A stretch of DNA of 64,000 nt. Source: an uncultured Collinsella sp. Lineage in GTDB: Bacteria; Actinomycetota; Coriobacteriia; Coriobacteriales; Coriobacteriaceae. This document shows, piece by piece, positions 20,391-28,530 of this stretch. The notes beneath the pieces were generated by a model that worked only from the letters and a program-made list of their open reading frames with translations, was not told where the DNA came from and searched no databases. How positions within the stretch are numbered: position 1 is the stretch's first letter; each line of letters starts with the position of its first letter. The position numbers and the translations under genes were made by a program. Location of the stretch: assembly GCA_902496455.1 (NCBI GenBank), contig CABVAY010000006.1:1-64000 (forward strand), in the 5' to 3' direction.

Positions 20391-21821
20391 ATGACGAACA
20401 AAGAGCTGGCTCAAAAGCTGCTGGACCTTTTGGGCGGTAAAGACAACGTGCTCGCAAACGCGGCGTGCATGACGCGCCTGCGCGTGACCGTCAAAGACAC
20501 GGGCAACGTCGACACGGAGGGTATTAAGGCGCTCGACGGCGTGATGGGCCTGGTCGAGGACGACACGATGCAGATCGTGCTGGGTCCGGGCAAGGTGAAT
20601 AAGGTGCTCGAGGAGTTCTCCAAGCTCACCGGCCTTGCGAAAGGCGTTGCCGACGAGAGCGTGGTTGACGCTGCGGCCACAAACAAGGCCGCGCAGAAAG
20701 CCAAGTACGAGTCCAAGCCGGTTCAGGCCTTCCTCAAGAAGATTTCCAATGTCTTCGTCGCCCTGCTTCCCGGCATCATTGCGGCTGGCCTCATCAACGG
20801 TATCTGCAACGTCATTAACGTCTCGACGGCAGGCGCGCTTGCAGGCGAGTGGTGGTACCAGGGCATTCGTTCCATGGGCTGGGCCCTGTTTGCCTATCTG
20901 CCCATCTTGGTGGGCTATAACGCGGCACGTGAGTTTGGTGGCTCCGCTGCGCTGGGCGGCATCGCCGGCATGATGTGTATCGCCAACAGTGCCATGCCCC
21001 TGCTTGCGCCTGGCGCGGCTGATCCTGCCACTGCCATTCTGCTGCCGCTCACCAATGCGCAGTACAACCCCGCGGCGGGTGGCATGATCGCGGCTCTCAT
21101 CGCTGGTGCATTTTTTGCCTGGATGGAGCGTCAGATTCGCAAGGTTATGCCCAACGCGCTCGACACGTTCTTGTCCCCGCTGTTGGTGCTCATCATCGGC
21201 GCCTTTGCTCTGATGCTCGTCATCCAGCCGGTTGGCGCATGGCTGACGACTGCCATCTTTAGCGTTTTGACCTTTATCTTCGAGAAACTGGGCGTCCTGG
21301 GCGGCTATATCCTGTCGGCAGGCTTCTTGCCGCTGGTGTCCGTCGGCCTGCATCAGGCGCTCACGCCGATCCACGCTATGCTCAACGATCCCGACGGCGC
21401 TACCAAGGGTATCAATTACCTGCTTCCCATCCTTATGATGGCTGGCGGCGGCCAGGTCGGTGCCGGTTTGGCGCTGTACTTTAAGACCAAGAACGCCAAG
21501 CTCAAGAAGTACGTCGCAGAGTCCATTCCCGTTGGAATCCTGGGTGTGGGCGAGCCTCTGATGTATGCTGTTACGCTGCCGCTCGTTCGTCCGTTTGTGA
21601 CGGCCTGCCTGGGTGCCGGATTTGGCGGCGCGCTCGCGGCGCTGCTTCACATCGGCACGGTTTCTCAGGGCGTTTCCGGTCTGTTTGGCCTACTGATCGT
21701 TGTTCCTGGCCAGCAGCTCGGCTACGTTGCCGCTATGCTGCTTGCCTATGCCGCCGGCTTTGTCCTGACGTGGTTCTTTGGCGTCGACGAGCAGAAGATC
21801 AACGAGTTCTTTGGCGAGTAG
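20391..21821 (+). CDS. PTS EIIBC permease, probably for N-acetylmuramic acid
   Basis: The 476-residue protein takes up and phosphorylates a sugar. The N-terminal EIIB domain (1-85) has the phosphocysteine C26 in NAACMTRLRVTV. The EIIC domain (about 105-476) has ten hydrophobic segments, with the sugar-binding region GVGEPLMYAVTLPL. There is no EIIA domain, so it must borrow a separate EIIA, perhaps the glucose-type one at 50966. The gene neighbours identify it as the MurNAc (or MurNAc-GlcNAc) transporter of the MurP type; sequence alone would only say glucose/sucrose-family PTS. ATG after AAGGAGGAG. Confidence 0.88.
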   Translation: MTNKELAQKLLDLLGGKDNVLANAACMTRLRVTVKDTGNVDTEGIKALDGVMGLVEDDTMQIVLGPGKVNKVLEEFSKLTGLAKGVADESVVDAAATNKAAQKAKYESKPVQAFLKKISNVFVALLPGIIAAGLINGICNVINVSTAGALAGEWWYQGIRSMGWALFAYLPILVGYNAAREFGGSAALGGIAGMMCIANSAMPLLAPGAADPATAILLPLTNAQYNPAAGGMIAALIAGAFFAWMERQIRKVMPNALDTFLSPLLVLIIGAFALMLVIQPVGAWLTTAIFSVLTFIFEKLGVLGGYILSAGFLPLVSVGLHQALTPIHAMLNDPDGATKGINYLLPILMMAGGGQVGAGLALYFKTKNAKLKKYVAESIPVGILGVGEPLMYAVTLPLVRPFVTACLGAGFGGALAALLHIGTVSQGVSGLFGLLIVVPGQQLGYVAAMLLAYAAGFVLTWFFGVDEQKINEFFGE

Positions 21822-21888
21822 TTTGATATCGCGAGCCGTGTTGCTCGGGGCTCGCGGTGCGCGGCAGATTTCTTGATGCTATGGTTGT

Positions 21889-21922
21889 GCCGGCGGGGCT
21901 AGCTGCTCCGCCGGCCTTTTTT
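21889..21922 (+). terminator. Terminator between permease and MupG-type gene
   Basis: GCCGGCGGGGC pairs with GCTCCGCCGGC (one G-U) and is followed by CTTTTTT. It may reduce expression of the downstream gene relative to the permease. Confidence 0.8.
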
Positions 21923-21938
21923 AAAGGAGCGTTGAAGC

Positions 21939-22991
21939 GTGAAAACGGGTATTTCGATTTATCTTTCCAGCCCTCTGCAGGATATTGAGCGGACGATTGA
22001 ACATGGTGCCGCGGCGGGTGCGCGCTATGCGTTCACCTCGCTGCATATTCCCGAGGATGGGGGAGCGGCGTATGCCGATAAGGTCCGTCATGTGCTGTCG
22101 CTGCTTTCCGCCCGCGGCATTGCGCTCATTGCCGATGTGGGGCCTCGCACGTGCGATTTGCTCGGGCTTGAGCGCATCGAGGACCTGCGCGATCTGGGGT
22201 TGGAATACCTTCGTTTGGACTATGGCTTTAGCGCCCAGCGGGTCGCGGAGCTGTCCGGTGTATTTCACATTGTGGTCAATGCATCGACGGTGAGTTCTGA
22301 TGAAATCGCATCGTGGCGTGAGGCCGGTGCCGATGTGACTCGTTTTGCCGCCTGCCACAATTTTTACCCCAAGCCTTATACCGGTTTAGCTCTTGAAGAT
22401 GTTGCTCGGACGAATCTTCGTCTTGCGGCGCTTGGATTCGAAATCATGGCTTTTGTGCCGGGTGATGCTAACGTTCGCGGGCCGGTATTCGAGGGACTGC
22501 CGACGGTCGAGGCGCAGCGCGGTCGCGCGTCAAAGGTTGCTCTCAATATGCTTGAGCTTGCACATGGCGCCGATTGCGACATTGTGTTGGTCGGCGACCC
22601 CGATCTATCCGATGCGGGCTGGGCGCAGTTTGCTCAAGTTTCCGCCGGATACGTGGATTTGCAATGCGAGCTTGAGCCCGGTTATACCTATGTGCGCGGG
22701 CAGATTCATCACGACCGGCCCGACTCGAGTGTCCTCATCTTTAGGTCTCAGGAGTCACGTACGAAGCTTAAGCCGGATTCCGTGCCGACGGATGCCGGAG
22801 CCGGCCTGCCGCGAAAGGCGGGGTCGATCGCTGTGAGTAATAGCGGATATGGGCGCTACGAAGGCGAGCTTGAGATTGCGCGGGTCGATCTTCCCGGCGA
22901 CGAGCGCATGAACGTTGCGGGCCATATCACGCCCGAGGCAATGGAGCTGCTGCCGTTCATCAAACGCGGATTCGGGGTACGGTTCGTTTAG
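21939..22991 (+). CDS. MupG-type 6-phospho-N-acetylmuramidase (DUF871)
   Basis: The 350-residue protein has the DUF871/MupG layout: an N-terminal TIM-barrel (ISIYLSSPLQDIERTIEHGA, FTSLHIPED, LIADVGPRTCDLLG, CHNFYPKPYTGL) and a C-terminal domain of about 110 residues (GSIAVSNSGYGRYEGELEI). The Staphylococcus aureus enzyme splits MurNAc-6-phosphate-GlcNAc, the phosphorylated disaccharide from peptidoglycan. Here it stands after the MurNAc regulator, etherase and PTS permease, which supports the same role and suggests that the permease imports the disaccharide. The start is a GTG at 21939, preceded by AAAGGAGC, just after a terminator hairpin. Confidence 0.88.
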   Translation: MKTGISIYLSSPLQDIERTIEHGAAAGARYAFTSLHIPEDGGAAYADKVRHVLSLLSARGIALIADVGPRTCDLLGLERIEDLRDLGLEYLRLDYGFSAQRVAELSGVFHIVVNASTVSSDEIASWREAGADVTRFAACHNFYPKPYTGLALEDVARTNLRLAALGFEIMAFVPGDANVRGPVFEGLPTVEAQRGRASKVALNMLELAHGADCDIVLVGDPDLSDAGWAQFAQVSAGYVDLQCELEPGYTYVRGQIHHDRPDSSVLIFRSQESRTKLKPDSVPTDAGAGLPRKAGSIAVSNSGYGRYEGELEIARVDLPGDERMNVAGHITPEAMELLPFIKRGFGVRFV

Positions 22992-23083
22992 CGTGTGACC
23001 CGTGGGCTACAATTGGCCCATCATACGAAGGCGCCTCGTGTGGCGTGTGCCTGCGTTGGCCGATCTATATTCGGAGGATTCCC

Positions 23084-23443
23084 ATGACCGTACTGTTTGT
23101 TGAATATCCCAAGTGCTCGACCTGTAAGAAGGCCAAGGCATGGCTGGACGAACATGGGGTAGAGTATATCGACCGCGATATCGTTTTGGACAACCCCACG
23201 GCCGATGAGCTTGCGACCTGGATTGCTCGTTCGGGGCTGCCGGTGCGGCGCTTCTTTAATTCGTCGGGCATGAAATATCGAGAGCTGGGTCTGAAGGCGC
23301 GTCTGGATGCGGGCATGACGGATCGGGAGTGCTACGAGCTGCTGGCGACCGACGGCATGCTGGTCAAGCGTCCGCTGCTGGTGGGCGACGACTTTGCGAT
23401 TCCCGGCTTTAGGGAATCGGCTTGGGCCGAGGCGTTGCTGTAG
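23084..23443 (+). CDS. Spx/ArsC-family thioredoxin-fold protein
   Basis: The 119-residue protein has the ArsC/Spx fold with the redox pair CSTC near the N-terminus (EYPKCSTCKKAKAWLDEHGV), the RDIVLDNPTADEL helix, and the C-terminal KRPLLVGDDFAIPGFRES. The CxxC and the KRPLLV segment fit the YffB/Spx/MgsR-like group rather than true arsenate reductases with a single cysteine. It could act as a redox enzyme or as an RNA-polymerase-binding regulator. The ATG at 23084 follows GGAGGATTCCC; earlier in-frame starts lack a binding site. No arsenic genes are nearby. Confidence 0.85.
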   Translation: MTVLFVEYPKCSTCKKAKAWLDEHGVEYIDRDIVLDNPTADELATWIARSGLPVRRFFNSSGMKYRELGLKARLDAGMTDRECYELLATDGMLVKRPLLVGDDFAIPGFRESAWAEALL

Positions 23444-23449
23444 CGGCTG

Positions 23450-23497
23450 CGGAAAGTGCGTCCCGTTTTGAGTGCTCAGGGTGGGACGCACTTTCCG
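23450..23497. repeat. Perfect inverted repeat between convergent genes
   Basis: CGGAAAGTGCGTCCC and its exact complement flank 18 bp. It lies between two convergent genes and could serve as a terminator in both directions, but there are no T-runs. It carries GTCCC/GGGAC at the stem top, like the other palindromes in this window. Confidence 0.8.
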
Positions 23498-23515
23498 CCG
23501 GCGGGCCTGCCCCAG

Positions 23516-23926
23516 TCAGTCCGCCAGCTGTGCCCATTCGTGCGGATCGTAGACCTTTACGTGTTTGTTGGGCTTGCCGCTCCAGTACTCCTCGTCCATA
23601 AAGGGCAGATATGCCTGAACGCCGGGGCAGATAAAGGGAATCCGCTGCTGTTGCAGTCGCTCGCGCTGGCGCTGCTCCAGGTGCGCCTCGGATATGACGG
23701 TCGGCAGGCCGGACAGCTCGACGAGGCTTGCCTGGATTCGCTTAAGGTCGGGGAGTCCCGCGTGCCATGACATCCGCATGATCAAAAAGGATGCACGGCG
23801 GTATTTTGCCTGCACCACAGTAATGGCGGGGCGTAACGTGGGGTGAATTTTGTCCCGTTCGGGCCAAAGGTCGGCAGTGATCTCGAGGCCCAGGGTCTCC
23901 CATAGGTAATCAAGCTCTTCGTCCAT
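23516..23926 (-). CDS. Protein of unknown function
   Basis: I do not recognise a family with confidence. The 136-residue product is soluble. Its middle part reads as a helix-rich segment (LIMRMSWHAGLPDLKRIQ), followed by LSGLPTVISEAHLEQRQRER and IPFICPGVQAYLPFMDEEYW, where a conserved-looking PGxQxYLPF stretch resembles small Firmicutes/Actinobacteria proteins sometimes annotated as regulators. The ATG is preceded by GAGGCGCC on the minus strand. It is convergent with the Spx-like gene and has no co-oriented neighbour. Confidence 0.6.
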   Translation of the reverse strand: MDEELDYLWETLGLEITADLWPERDKIHPTLRPAITVVQAKYRRASFLIMRMSWHAGLPDLKRIQASLVELSGLPTVISEAHLEQRQRERLQQQRIPFICPGVQAYLPFMDEEYWSGKPNKHVKVYDPHEWAQLAD

Positions 23927-24129
23927 GGCGCCTCGATATCTACGCGATCATTGATACTTCGATTGTGTTGCCTGGTGCTATCGTTTTCACGGTAGAATCT
24001 GCCAACGGTTGACGGCTACCGCTCGCGGCGTTTTGCCCTTCGTGTACAGCGGTTGGCTTCACAGGTCCTTCACGGGTTGGACTAAATTAGGCCAATTTGA
24101 CTGAATTTCAAAAAAGTCAAAATTAGGGC
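23927..24129. other. Intergenic region before tRNA promoter
   Basis: About 200 bp hold no gene. An A+T-rich run (about 24085-24125) precedes the tRNA promoter and may act as an UP-type element. Confidence 0.3.
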
Positions 24130-24158
24130 TTGCGTCACGGCGGGACTTCCCGTATATT
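24130..24158 (+). promoter_or_regulatory. Strong promoter for the tRNA pair
   Basis: TTGCGT and TATATT are separated by exactly 17 bp, 45 bp before tRNA-Gln, and are preceded by an A+T-rich stretch. Confidence 0.7.
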
Positions 24159-24202
24159 TCTTTCTTGCGCAAAGGCACAGCCGAGCGCTGCGATGCAGTC
24201 AT

Positions 24203-24276
24203 TGGGATGTCGTCTAATGGCAGGACAGCGGATTCTGGTTCCGTCAATGGGGGTTCGACTCCCTCCATCCCAGCCA
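24203..24276 (+). tRNA. tRNA-Gln (CTG anticodon)
   Basis: The acceptor arms TGGGATG and CATCCCA pair fully. The anticodon loop TTCTGGT gives CTG for glutamine, the T-arm is GGGGTTCGACTCCC, and CCA is encoded at the end. Eighteen bases separate it from the next tRNA, so both are processed from one transcript. Confidence 0.95.
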
Positions 24277-24293
24277 TTGCATTTGCTACATAT

Positions 24294-24370
24294 GGCCCGT
24301 TCGTCTAGCGGTTTAGGACGCCGCCCTCTCAAGGCGGAGATCACCAGTTCGAATCTGGTACGGGCTACCA
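24294..24370 (+). tRNA. tRNA-Glu (CTC anticodon)
   Basis: The acceptor arms GGCCCGT and ACGGGCT pair with a G-U at the end. The anticodon stem CCGCC/GGCGG encloses CTCTCAA with anticodon CTC for glutamate. The T-loop is GTTCGAATC and CCA is encoded. Confidence 0.95.
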
Positions 24371-24380
24371 AAATTGAACG

Positions 24381-24408
24381 CCCGGGCCTCGTAAGAGACC
24401 CGGGTTTT
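24381..24408 (+). terminator. Terminator of the tRNA pair
   Basis: CCCGGGCCTC pairs with GAGACCCGGG around GTAA and is followed by TTTT. Confidence 0.8.
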
Positions 24409-24464
24409 GTGTATTGACCGTATATACGGCGCCTGCCGTGTTTCGCTCAGATCGAGGAGTAGCC

Positions 24465-25382
24465 ATGGATCTGCCCATCAGCTTGCAAGACATCACGTAT
24501 GCCGAGAACTATCTGGCGCAGGGCGACCTGGCTACGGCGACGCCGCTGCTGGAGCGTCTGGTGGAGCTCGCCGAGGAGTATATTGATGCTGAGTGCAAGA
24601 CGGAGGAGAAGCGTCAATACTTTAGCTTCGATAGCAAGTTTGAGCGCTTGGCCTATCGCCGCGTGGAGAAGGATCCGCGCGAGCTCGTGCAGGTCGAGGT
24701 GCCGTTTGACCGCCTGTACTCTGACATGGCGTTTGCCTACATTCGCCAGCAGGATTATGTGAGCGCTCGTAATGCCCTGATGCAGGCTGTGCGTTGGGAC
24801 CCCATGAACTGCAACTATCGCTTGGATTTGGCCGAGCTGTTCCGCGCACTCGAGGACAAGCAGGAATGGGCATCGCTCTCGTTCTCGGTGCTGGAGCGTG
24901 CAAGTGATGGCAAGTGCGCCGCCCGCGCTTACGCCAATCTAGGTCAGTACTTCTTGGAGCCCGAGACCGAGAACGTTTCGGCTGCCGTGGGCTGCGCGCG
25001 TCTGGCGCTGCGCCTGGCGCCCAACGATGCGCATACGACGCGTCTGCTCAACAAGATCCATACCACCTATCCGGATGCCGCTGACGAGAGCGACGACCAC
25101 GTGATGGGTGAACTGGCCCTGCAAGGCGTGCCGACCTCGCCTTCGGCCGAGATTGCCATCTGCCTGATTATGTGCGCGACCGATGCCGCAAGCGACGGCG
25201 ACAAGCAGGAGGCGACGCGCCTGACGGTGCGTGCTCGCGACTTGGTGGGCGAGGAGGCCTGCGCGGCGATTATCAAGCTGGTGCGCGAGAGCGATGCCGA
25301 GCTCAATGCCGAGCGCAAGGCAAAGCGCGAGGCTGCGGGCTCAAACGCCGATGGCGCCAAGGAGGCCGGCGATGCCCAGTAA
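24465..25382 (+). CDS. Tetratricopeptide-like protein upstream of smpB
   Basis: The 305-residue soluble protein consists of helix pairs that look like tetratricopeptide repeats: AENYLAQGDLATATPLLERL, LYSDMAFAYIRQQDYVSARN followed by ALMQAVRWDP, and AYANLGQYFLEPETENVSAA. Such repeats bind other proteins. No enzyme motif is visible. The last 30 residues are charged and low-complexity (AERKAKREAAGSNADGAKEA). The ATG at 24465 follows GAGGAG. Its end overlaps smpB by 11 bases, so it may be translated together with it. The partner is unknown. Confidence 0.7.
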   Translation: MDLPISLQDITYAENYLAQGDLATATPLLERLVELAEEYIDAECKTEEKRQYFSFDSKFERLAYRRVEKDPRELVQVEVPFDRLYSDMAFAYIRQQDYVSARNALMQAVRWDPMNCNYRLDLAELFRALEDKQEWASLSFSVLERASDGKCAARAYANLGQYFLEPETENVSAAVGCARLALRLAPNDAHTTRLLNKIHTTYPDAADESDDHVMGELALQGVPTSPSAEIAICLIMCATDAASDGDKQEATRLTVRARDLVGEEACAAIIKLVRESDAELNAERKAKREAAGSNADGAKEAGDAQ

Positions 25383-25842
25383 GCGCGAGCGCAAGCTCAT
25401 TTCCAAGAATCGCTCGGCGCATCACGAGTACTTTATCGATGAGACATTTGAGTGTGGCATTGAACTGAGCGGCACCGAGGTCAAGTCGATTCGCGAGCGC
25501 GCCTGCCAGATCACCGATACCTTCGCGCTGATCCGCGGCGGGGAGTGCTGGCTCGTCGGCCTGCATATCCACCCTTATAGCCATGGTGGCGTGTGGAATC
25601 GCGATCCCGATCGTCGGCGTCGTCTGCTGCTGCACCGCAAGGAGATCGACTTTCTTGACGGCAAACTTCGCAACCGTGGTTATGCGCTGGTTCCGTTGGA
25701 GCTCTACTTTAATACCGACGGCCGCGTAAAGCTGCTGTTGGGTCTGGGTCGCGGCAAGAAGCTCTACGACAAGCGCGAGGACATGGCCAAGCGTGATGTC
25801 CAACGCGAGATCGACCGCGCCCTCAAGGAACGCAACCGGTAG
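25372..25842 (+). CDS. smpB: SsrA-binding protein SmpB
   Basis: SmpB binds tmRNA and brings it to stalled ribosomes for trans-translation. The 156-residue protein has the hallmark segments: RSAHHEYFIDETFECGIELS followed by GTEVKSIR, the HIHPYSHGG turn, RRRRLLLHRKEI, ALVPLELYFNTDGRVKLLLG, and the basic GRGKKLYDKRED tail. The ATG at 25372 follows AAGGAGG and overlaps the preceding gene. I saw no tmRNA gene in the window. Confidence 0.97.
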   Translation: MPSKRERKLISKNRSAHHEYFIDETFECGIELSGTEVKSIRERACQITDTFALIRGGECWLVGLHIHPYSHGGVWNRDPDRRRRLLLHRKEIDFLDGKLRNRGYALVPLELYFNTDGRVKLLLGLGRGKKLYDKREDMAKRDVQREIDRALKERNR

Positions 25843-25854
25843 GCACTCTATATA

Positions 25855-25921
25855 AGTTGCGGTGAGATACGGACTGTTTTGCCTGTTTGAGGGGCTATTC
25901 AGTCCCTATTTCACCGCAACT
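25855..25921. repeat. Palindromic repeat family P2, copy 2
   Basis: The right arm is identical to that of the copy at 12054-12120. The left arm (AGTTGCGGTGAGATACGGAC) differs at two positions. The spacer, again 25 bp, is unrelated. Confidence 0.85.
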
Positions 25922-25963
25922 GCGGGCGTCTTATCTTTCTTACTGTTCTGACACATATGTCTC

Positions 25964-25997
25964 AAAGGCGGCGTCCGTTATGGGTGCCGCCTTTTTT
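25964..25997 (+). terminator. Terminator of smpB
   Basis: AAAGGCGGC pairs with GCCGCCTTT and runs into a T-tract. Confidence 0.8.
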
Positions 25998-26048
25998 GTG
26001 GGTACATACATTCATGAGGTTCCAACCCGAGCTAGGGGAGTGATCGTT

Positions 26049-26552
26049 ATGGACAAAACTGCGTTCTTTACCATGCCGAGTGGCCTGTACGTGGTGAGCG
26101 CCGCGGCAGACGGGCTGCGCGCCGGCTGCGTCATCAACACTGCGGTGCAGGTGACGTCCATGCCGCCGCGTATTTCGGTTGCCGTGAACAAGGACAATGT
26201 CACCTCGGGCGTCATCGCATCGGCCAAAGCGTTCGCGCTGACCGTGATCGATCAGACCGCCGACATGCTCTACATCGGTAACTTTGGGTTCCGCACCAGC
26301 AGCGATTATGACAAGTTTGCCAAATACGAGATCCGCGAGACGGCTCTGGGCATGCCCTATGTGCCCGAGCACGCGGCGGCCCTGTTTAGCTGCCGTTTGA
26401 TCGACACTGTGGATGTGGGCACGCATCTGCTGTTTATTGGCGAGGTCGAGGATGCCGAGCGCCTGAGCGACGAGACGCCGCTGACGTACGACTACTATCA
26501 CAAGGTGCTAAAGGGCAAGACGCCGCCCAAAGCCTCGTCGTATCAAGGCTAG
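26049..26552 (+). CDS. Flavin reductase-like (FMN-binding) protein
   Basis: The 167-residue protein belongs to the flavin reductase-like split-barrel family. The N-terminal half carries the FMN-binding pattern GLYVVSAAADGLRAGCVINT followed by QVTSMPPRISVAVNKDN and the AKAFALTVID strand. Such proteins pass electrons from NADH or from rubredoxin-type partners to FMN. A rubredoxin gene follows about 90 bp downstream under its own promoter. In anaerobes this pairing often serves oxygen or peroxide defence; that role here is inference. The ATG at 26049 follows GGGGAG. Confidence 0.85.
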   Translation: MDKTAFFTMPSGLYVVSAAADGLRAGCVINTAVQVTSMPPRISVAVNKDNVTSGVIASAKAFALTVIDQTADMLYIGNFGFRTSSDYDKFAKYEIRETALGMPYVPEHAAALFSCRLIDTVDVGTHLLFIGEVEDAERLSDETPLTYDYYHKVLKGKTPPKASSYQG

Positions 26553-26569
26553 AAATGTTCTAAAAATAC

Positions 26570-26597
26570 TTGCATTATGTTATTGAGAATATATACT
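26570..26597 (+). promoter_or_regulatory. Promoter of rubredoxin gene
   Basis: TTGCAT and TATACT are spaced by 16 bp, within an A+T-rich stretch. An imperfect inverted repeat (TTATTGAGAA and ATACTAATAA, 26580-26604) overlaps the -10 box and could be an operator for a PerR/Fur-like regulator. The box assignment is good; the operator is speculative. Confidence 0.6.
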
Positions 26598-26640
26598 AAT
26601 AAGTAAGTACACCAGCAGTCACGTTCGAGAGGAGAACATC

Positions 26641-26784
26641 ATGGCTGAGGAGAAGAAGACGTATAAGTTTGTGTGCACCGTTTGCGGTTACGAGGTTGAG
26701 GTCGACACGCCCGAGCTGCCCGAGGACTACGTGTGCCCGGTGTGCGGCGTCGGTCCCGATCAGTTTGAGCTCGTCGAGGAGTAA
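26641..26784 (+). CDS. Rubredoxin-type protein
   Basis: This 47-residue gene carries the two CxxC pairs of a rubredoxin, CTVCGYE and [12 protein letters not shown], which hold one iron with four cysteines. It transfers single electrons in the cytoplasm. The spacing between the pairs is shorter than in classical 52-54-residue rubredoxins, as in small rubredoxin-like domains. The ATG follows GAGAGGAG. It has its own promoter and terminator. The flavin reductase just upstream is the likely redox partner. Confidence 0.9.
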   Translation: MAEEKKTYKFVCTVCGYEVEVDTPELPEDYVCPVCGVGPDQFELVEE

Positions 26785-26823
26785 CTCGCAGGCACACGGC
26801 GAAAGCCGAACATAGCTCTGTCC

Positions 26824-26859
26824 AAGGGTCCCGGTCGAATTCTCGGCCGGGGCCCTTTT
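26824..26859 (+). terminator. Terminator of rubredoxin gene
   Basis: AAGGGTCCCGG pairs with CCGGGGCCCTT (one G-U pair), with an extra inner pairing, and ends in TTTT. Confidence 0.8.
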
Positions 26860-26890
26860 GGTTTATCTGACGGTTTAAAACGGTCTCACG

Positions 26891-26906
26891 TGTTACAGAT
26901 TAAGAC
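26891..26906. repeat. Half copy of palindrome family P1
   Basis: TGTTACAGATTAAGAC matches the right arm of the 13-copy P1 element, with no left arm nearby. It lies between the convergent rubredoxin and metal transporter genes. Confidence 0.6.
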
Positions 26907-26935
26907 GTTATATCTGGACAGTCACGCCATCCCAA

Positions 26936-28192
26936 TTACATCCCCGTTAGCAGCACGATGTCGAGAATCGTCACGATGACGCCGATCCCTACGAGCAGCG
27001 CGTTGAGCGGGCGCGAGTTGGCGTATTTGCCCATAACGCGGGCTGAGCTGGTGAGCCGTATGAGCACAAAGACCGTAATCGGCAGTTGAAGCGACAGCAG
27101 TGCCTGACTCCAGATGAGACCCTCAAAAGGATTTGGGACGACCAAGCACGCCGCCACTGCGCCGACGAAACAAGCCGCCACCCCGATCGAGGAATGTCGG
27201 TCGTGGATGTCGTATTCCTCGTCGAACATGCCCGCGGTGATGGTTCCCGCCGCCATGCCCGCTGTCACGCTGCTCGATAGTCCCGCGAACAGCAGCGCTA
27301 CCGCAAAGATGGTCGAGCTCGCCGGGCCCAAGATGGGGGAGAGCGTGGCCGCTGCGACGGCGAGGTCGTCTACGACAATGCTGTGCGCAAAGAAGGTCGT
27401 TGCGGCCAGGATGACCATGGCCGAGTTGATTGCCCAGCCCACGCCCATCGAAAAGAGCGTGTCGAAGAGCTCGTAGCGCAGACGTTCCTCGATAACTTGC
27501 TCGCCTTGGCCTTCGAAGTGCATGGATTGGATGACCTCGGAGTGCAGGAAGAGGTTGTGAGGCATAACGACCGCGCCTAGGACACTTACGATAATCGCGG
27601 CCGAGCCGGTGGGCATACTGGGCGTGATCCAGCTTGCGGTGGCTTGCGGCCAGTCGACCTTGACTAGCGCAAGCTCGGCCAAAAACGAGAGTCCTACCAC
27701 GCCGACGAAGGCGATGATCCAGCGCTCGGCACGCTTGTAGGAGTTCGTCATGAGCATTGCCATCGATGCCGTGGCCACGATGACGCAGCCGGCGCGCACG
27801 GGCAGTCCAAAGAGCATCTGGAGCGCGATCGCACCGCCCAGGACTTCGGCCATGGCGGTGGCGACCGTGGCTAGATACGCGCTGCCGAGTATCGCACGCC
27901 CGACGAGGCGGGGCAGGTGGCGCGTCGTGGCCTCGGCAAGACACATGCCCGTGGCGATGCCCAAGTGCGCCGCGTTGTGCTGCAGCACGATGAGCATGAT
28001 CGTGGACAGCGTGACGATCCACAGCAGCGCGTAGCCAAACTGCGAGCCCGCGGCCATATTGGAGGCCCAGTTGCCCGGGTCGATAAAGCCGACGGTGACG
28101 AGCAACCCGGGGCCGATATGCCGCGCAATGTCTAGGCCTCCGTGACCACCGGTGCGCCGGGAACCAAAGTGTTGTTTGAGATGGTTGAGCAT
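26936..28192 (-). CDS. mntH: Nramp-family divalent metal transporter
   Basis: Nramp proteins import Mn2+ or Fe2+ with protons. The 418-residue protein has eleven hydrophobic segments and both metal-site motifs: DPGN at residues 38-41 in the first helix and VVMPHNLFLHS in the sixth, with the methionine that selects transition metals. The intact motifs argue for a true Mn/Fe transporter rather than the Mg- or Al-type relatives. The ATG at 28192 is preceded by AGGAGTGCACC. The upstream region holds a possible DtxR/MntR-type operator and three P1 palindromes. It is transcribed away from gltB. Confidence 0.93.
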   Translation of the reverse strand: MLNHLKQHFGSRRTGGHGGLDIARHIGPGLLVTVGFIDPGNWASNMAAGSQFGYALLWIVTLSTIMLIVLQHNAAHLGIATGMCLAEATTRHLPRLVGRAILGSAYLATVATAMAEVLGGAIALQMLFGLPVRAGCVIVATASMAMLMTNSYKRAERWIIAFVGVVGLSFLAELALVKVDWPQATASWITPSMPTGSAAIIVSVLGAVVMPHNLFLHSEVIQSMHFEGQGEQVIEERLRYELFDTLFSMGVGWAINSAMVILAATTFFAHSIVVDDLAVAAATLSPILGPASSTIFAVALLFAGLSSSVTAGMAAGTITAGMFDEEYDIHDRHSSIGVAACFVGAVAACLVVPNPFEGLIWSQALLSLQLPITVFVLIRLTSSARVMGKYANSRPLNALLVGIGVIVTILDIVLLTGM

Positions 28193-28252
28193 GGTGCACT
28201 CCTGCGTGCCGTTTGTTTGACGCCGTAAAGGGTACCCGTTTTAGGCTTAAAG

Positions 28253-28268
28253 GTTAACCGAGACTAAC
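28253..28268. promoter_or_regulatory. Possible DtxR/MntR-type operator upstream of mntH
   Basis: GTTAACCGAGACTAAC is an imperfect inverted repeat about 60 bp upstream of mntH, next to TTTTAGGCTTAAAGG. The half sites resemble those of the DtxR/MntR family. No such regulator is encoded here, so this is a weak call. Confidence 0.3.
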
Positions 28269-28313
28269 AAAATTGTTGTATTTGAATAGGATGGGGAAAG
28301 GAGTTGCCGAAAT

Positions 28314-28370
28314 GTCTTGATCTGTAACAACTAGGGATGGAAATTGGACCTAGGTGTTACAGATCGAGAC
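28314..28370 (+). repeat. P1 palindrome, copy 1 (forward)
   Basis: Left arm GTCTTGATCTGTAACA, right arm TGTTACAGATCGAGAC. The 25-nt centre can extend the stem by CTAGG/CCTAG, leaving an A-rich loop. Confidence 0.9.
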
Positions 28371-28394
28371 AGGAAGAAATGGTCCTATGGAAAA

Positions 28395-28450
28395 TCTCGA
28401 TCTGTAACAGTTAGCTGCAAAAACCGGCCCTTCGTGTTACAGATCGAGAC
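28395..28450 (+). repeat. P1 palindrome, copy 2 (forward)
   Basis: Left arm TCTCGATCTGTAACA pairs perfectly with TGTTACAGATCGAGA (after a GTG at the centre junction). The centre contains CAAAAACC. Confidence 0.9.
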
Positions 28451-28474
28451 AAACCAAAACTGTCCTGCAGAAAA

Positions 28475-28530
28475 TCTCAATCTGTAACAGTTAGTCGTCG
28501 AAATTGGGTCTTACTGTTACAGATTGAGAT
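28475..28530 (+). repeat. P1 palindrome, copy 3 (forward)
   Basis: Left arm TCTCAATCTGTAACA pairs perfectly with TGTTACAGATTGAGA. Copies 1-3 lie 24 bp apart between the divergent mntH and gltB genes, so they cannot be terminators of both. Confidence 0.9.

Noticed and set aside
25843..26048. tmRNA gene next to smpB
   Set aside because: The gap holds a P2 palindrome and a terminator only. No tRNA-like ends or tag reading frame are visible.
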